Assembly (NCBI RefSeq): GCF_947492365.1
Contig: NZ_CANLMB010000001.1
Coordinates: forward strand, 1,850,874-1,914,873
From: an uncultured Erythrobacter sp.
GTDB taxonomy: Bacteria; Pseudomonadota; Alphaproteobacteria; Sphingomonadales; Sphingomonadaceae
Length of the DNA: 64,000 nt
Direction of reading: 5' to 3'
The position numbers were made by a program, and so were the translations under genes. Position 1 is the first letter of the stretch, and each line of letters begins with the position of its first letter. Positions 63,104-64,000 of this stretch are shown here, piece by piece. The notes beneath the pieces are model-generated. The model was given only the letters and a program-made list of their open reading frames with translations, was not told the DNA's origin and searched no databases.

Positions 63104-64000
63104 ATGGCAGAGGCTGAAGACAAGGATGAGGAAGACGGCGCGGCAGGCCTGCGCAAGATCATCCATGTCGATATGGACGCCTTCTTCGCCAGCGTCGAAC
63201 AGCGTGACAATCCCGAATTGCGCGGCAAACCAGTGGCGGTTGGCGGATCTGGCGGGCGCGGCGTGGTCGCAGCCGCCAGCTATGAAGCGCGCAAATTCGG
63301 CGTTCGCAGCGCTATGCCTTCGGTCACCGCCAAGCGGCTATGCCCCGACCTCATCTTTGTCCGCCACCGCTTTGACGCCTACAAAGAGGCCAGCCGCCAG
63401 ATCCGCAGGATATTCGAGCACCACACGCCTCACGTGGAGCCGCTCAGCCTCGACGAAGCCTTTCTCGATGTGACCGAGGACCGGCTTGGGATCGGCAGCG
63501 CAACGCGGATTGCCGAGCTGATCCGGCAGGAGATCAGAGCCAAGACCAAGCTGACCGCGAGCGCGGGAGTGAGCTACAACAAATTCCTCGCCAAGATCGC
63601 CAGCGACCAAAACAAACCCGACGGGATCTGCGTGATCCGTCCAGGGCAAGGCGCGGATTTCGTCGCGGGGCTGCCGGTCAGGCGGTTCCACGGCGTTGGT
63701 CCGAAGGCCGAGGAGAAGATGAAGCGGCTGGGCATAGAAACCGGCGCTGATCTGGCCGCGAAGGATATCGACTTTCTGCGCAGCAATTTCGGGAGCTTTG
63801 CCGACTACCTCTACCGCGCCGCGCGAGGCATCGACCTGCGCCCGGTGCGCGCGCACCGCGTGCGCAAATCGGTTGGCGGTGAACGGACATTCAGCGAGGA
63901 CATCTCAAGCGGCGCGGCCTTGCGCGACACGCTGGAGAACACGATCGAATATGTCTGGGACAGTATCGAGCGGTCAAAAGCACGCGGGCGCACAGTTACG
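63104..64000 (+). CDS. dinB: DNA polymerase IV (DinB family), C-terminus cut by window edge
   Basis: Y-family translesion polymerase. The start is ATG 63104 or 63095 (same frame). The active-site motif IHVDMDAFFASVEQRDNPEL is present, then SYEARKFGVRSAMPS, the catalytic Asp-Glu in PLSLDEAFLDVTEDRLGIGS, and the helix-hairpin region RFHGVGPKAEEKMKRLGIET. The little-finger domain begins after VGGERTFSEDISSG and runs off the edge. I see no LexA-type box in the short region before it. Confidence 0.96.
   Translation, partial: MAEAEDKDEEDGAAGLRKIIHVDMDAFFASVEQRDNPELRGKPVAVGGSGGRGVVAAASYEARKFGVRSAMPSVTAKRLCPDLIFVRHRFDAYKEASRQIRRIFEHHTPHVEPLSLDEAFLDVTEDRLGIGSATRIAELIRQEIRAKTKLTASAGVSYNKFLAKIASDQNKPDGICVIRPGQGADFVAGLPVRRFHGVGPKAEEKMKRLGIETGADLAAKDIDFLRSNFGSFADYLYRAARGIDLRPVRAHRVRKSVGGERTFSEDISSGAALRDTLENTIEYVWDSIERSKARGRTVT

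Overview
The window is GC-rich and fully bacterial. It looks like a chromosomal segment of an alphaproteobacterium of the order Sphingomonadales, most likely Erythrobacteraceae. The signs are a crtY-crtI-crtB carotenoid cluster, an SspB of the alphaproteobacterial type, a his operon in the order hisB-hisH-hisA-hisF-hisE, many secreted peptidases and outer-membrane proteins, and a wealth of acyl-CoA enzymes. Genus level is inference. There are no tRNA or rRNA genes, insertion sequences, prophage genes or CRISPR arrays. Coding is dense, with many ATGA stop/start overlaps.

Layout. 1-6.6 kb: the end of an FMN reductase gene, a J-domain protein and the envelope operon ybgC-tolQ-tolR-tolA-tolB-pal (minus strand). 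6.6-10.3 kb: histidine operon (minus), with an extra small membrane-protein gene between hisA and hisF and a HIT-family gene at the end. 10.4-14.0 kb: sspB, a small unknown gene, gmk and a convergent DEAD-box RNA helicase. 14.2-23.1 kb: an acyl-CoA catabolism island made of an SDR, a pair of acyl-CoA dehydrogenases that look like the two halves of a heteromer, an MFS symporter, an ACAD10/11-type dehydrogenase, a zinc alcohol dehydrogenase and an ACAD10/11-type phosphotransferase. 23.1-34.5 kb: mixed envelope and housekeeping genes, including a lipidated subtilisin autotransporter, dapD, an M19 dipeptidase, SWIB, PEBP, an S41 peptidase, a fasciclin lipoprotein and a patatin. 34.5-38.6 kb: stress-type small proteins (hibernation-factor-like, cold shock), a lipocalin, DUF188, and secreted RidA-like and NTF2-like proteins. 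38.6-40.6 kb: thiC behind a clear TPP riboswitch. 40.7-52.6 kb: membrane proteins, an SRAP-like protein without the catalytic Cys2, nitronate monooxygenase, two metallo-beta-lactamase-fold proteins, a YadA-type trimeric adhesin, an amidohydrolase, an S9 peptidase and MipA/OmpV. 52.7-57.6 kb: a tight five-gene carotenoid operon crtY-crtI-LOG-crtB-membrane HExxH protein. 57.7-61.7 kb: an NTF2-like protein and a biotin-dependent acyl-CoA carboxylase. 61.7-64 kb: a Bcr/CflA exporter and the start of DNA polymerase IV, cut by the window end.

How the parts may work together. The most suggestive module is 14.2-23.1 kb. In mammalian ACAD10/ACAD11 a kinase-like domain and an acyl-CoA dehydrogenase domain are fused, and Pseudomonas levulinate catabolism uses separate LvaA and LvaC proteins for the same chemistry. 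Here the equivalents are neighbouring genes with an alcohol dehydrogenase between them and an SDR close by, so a 4-hydroxyacyl-CoA (gamma-hydroxy acid) degradation route is a reasonable hypothesis. Other points of interest are the two embedded or appended membrane proteins in conserved operons (his and crt), a secreted NTF2-like gene translationally coupled to thiC under the TPP riboswitch, and two copies of a dispersed palindromic repeat, one of which supplies the ribosome binding site of a carboxylase gene.
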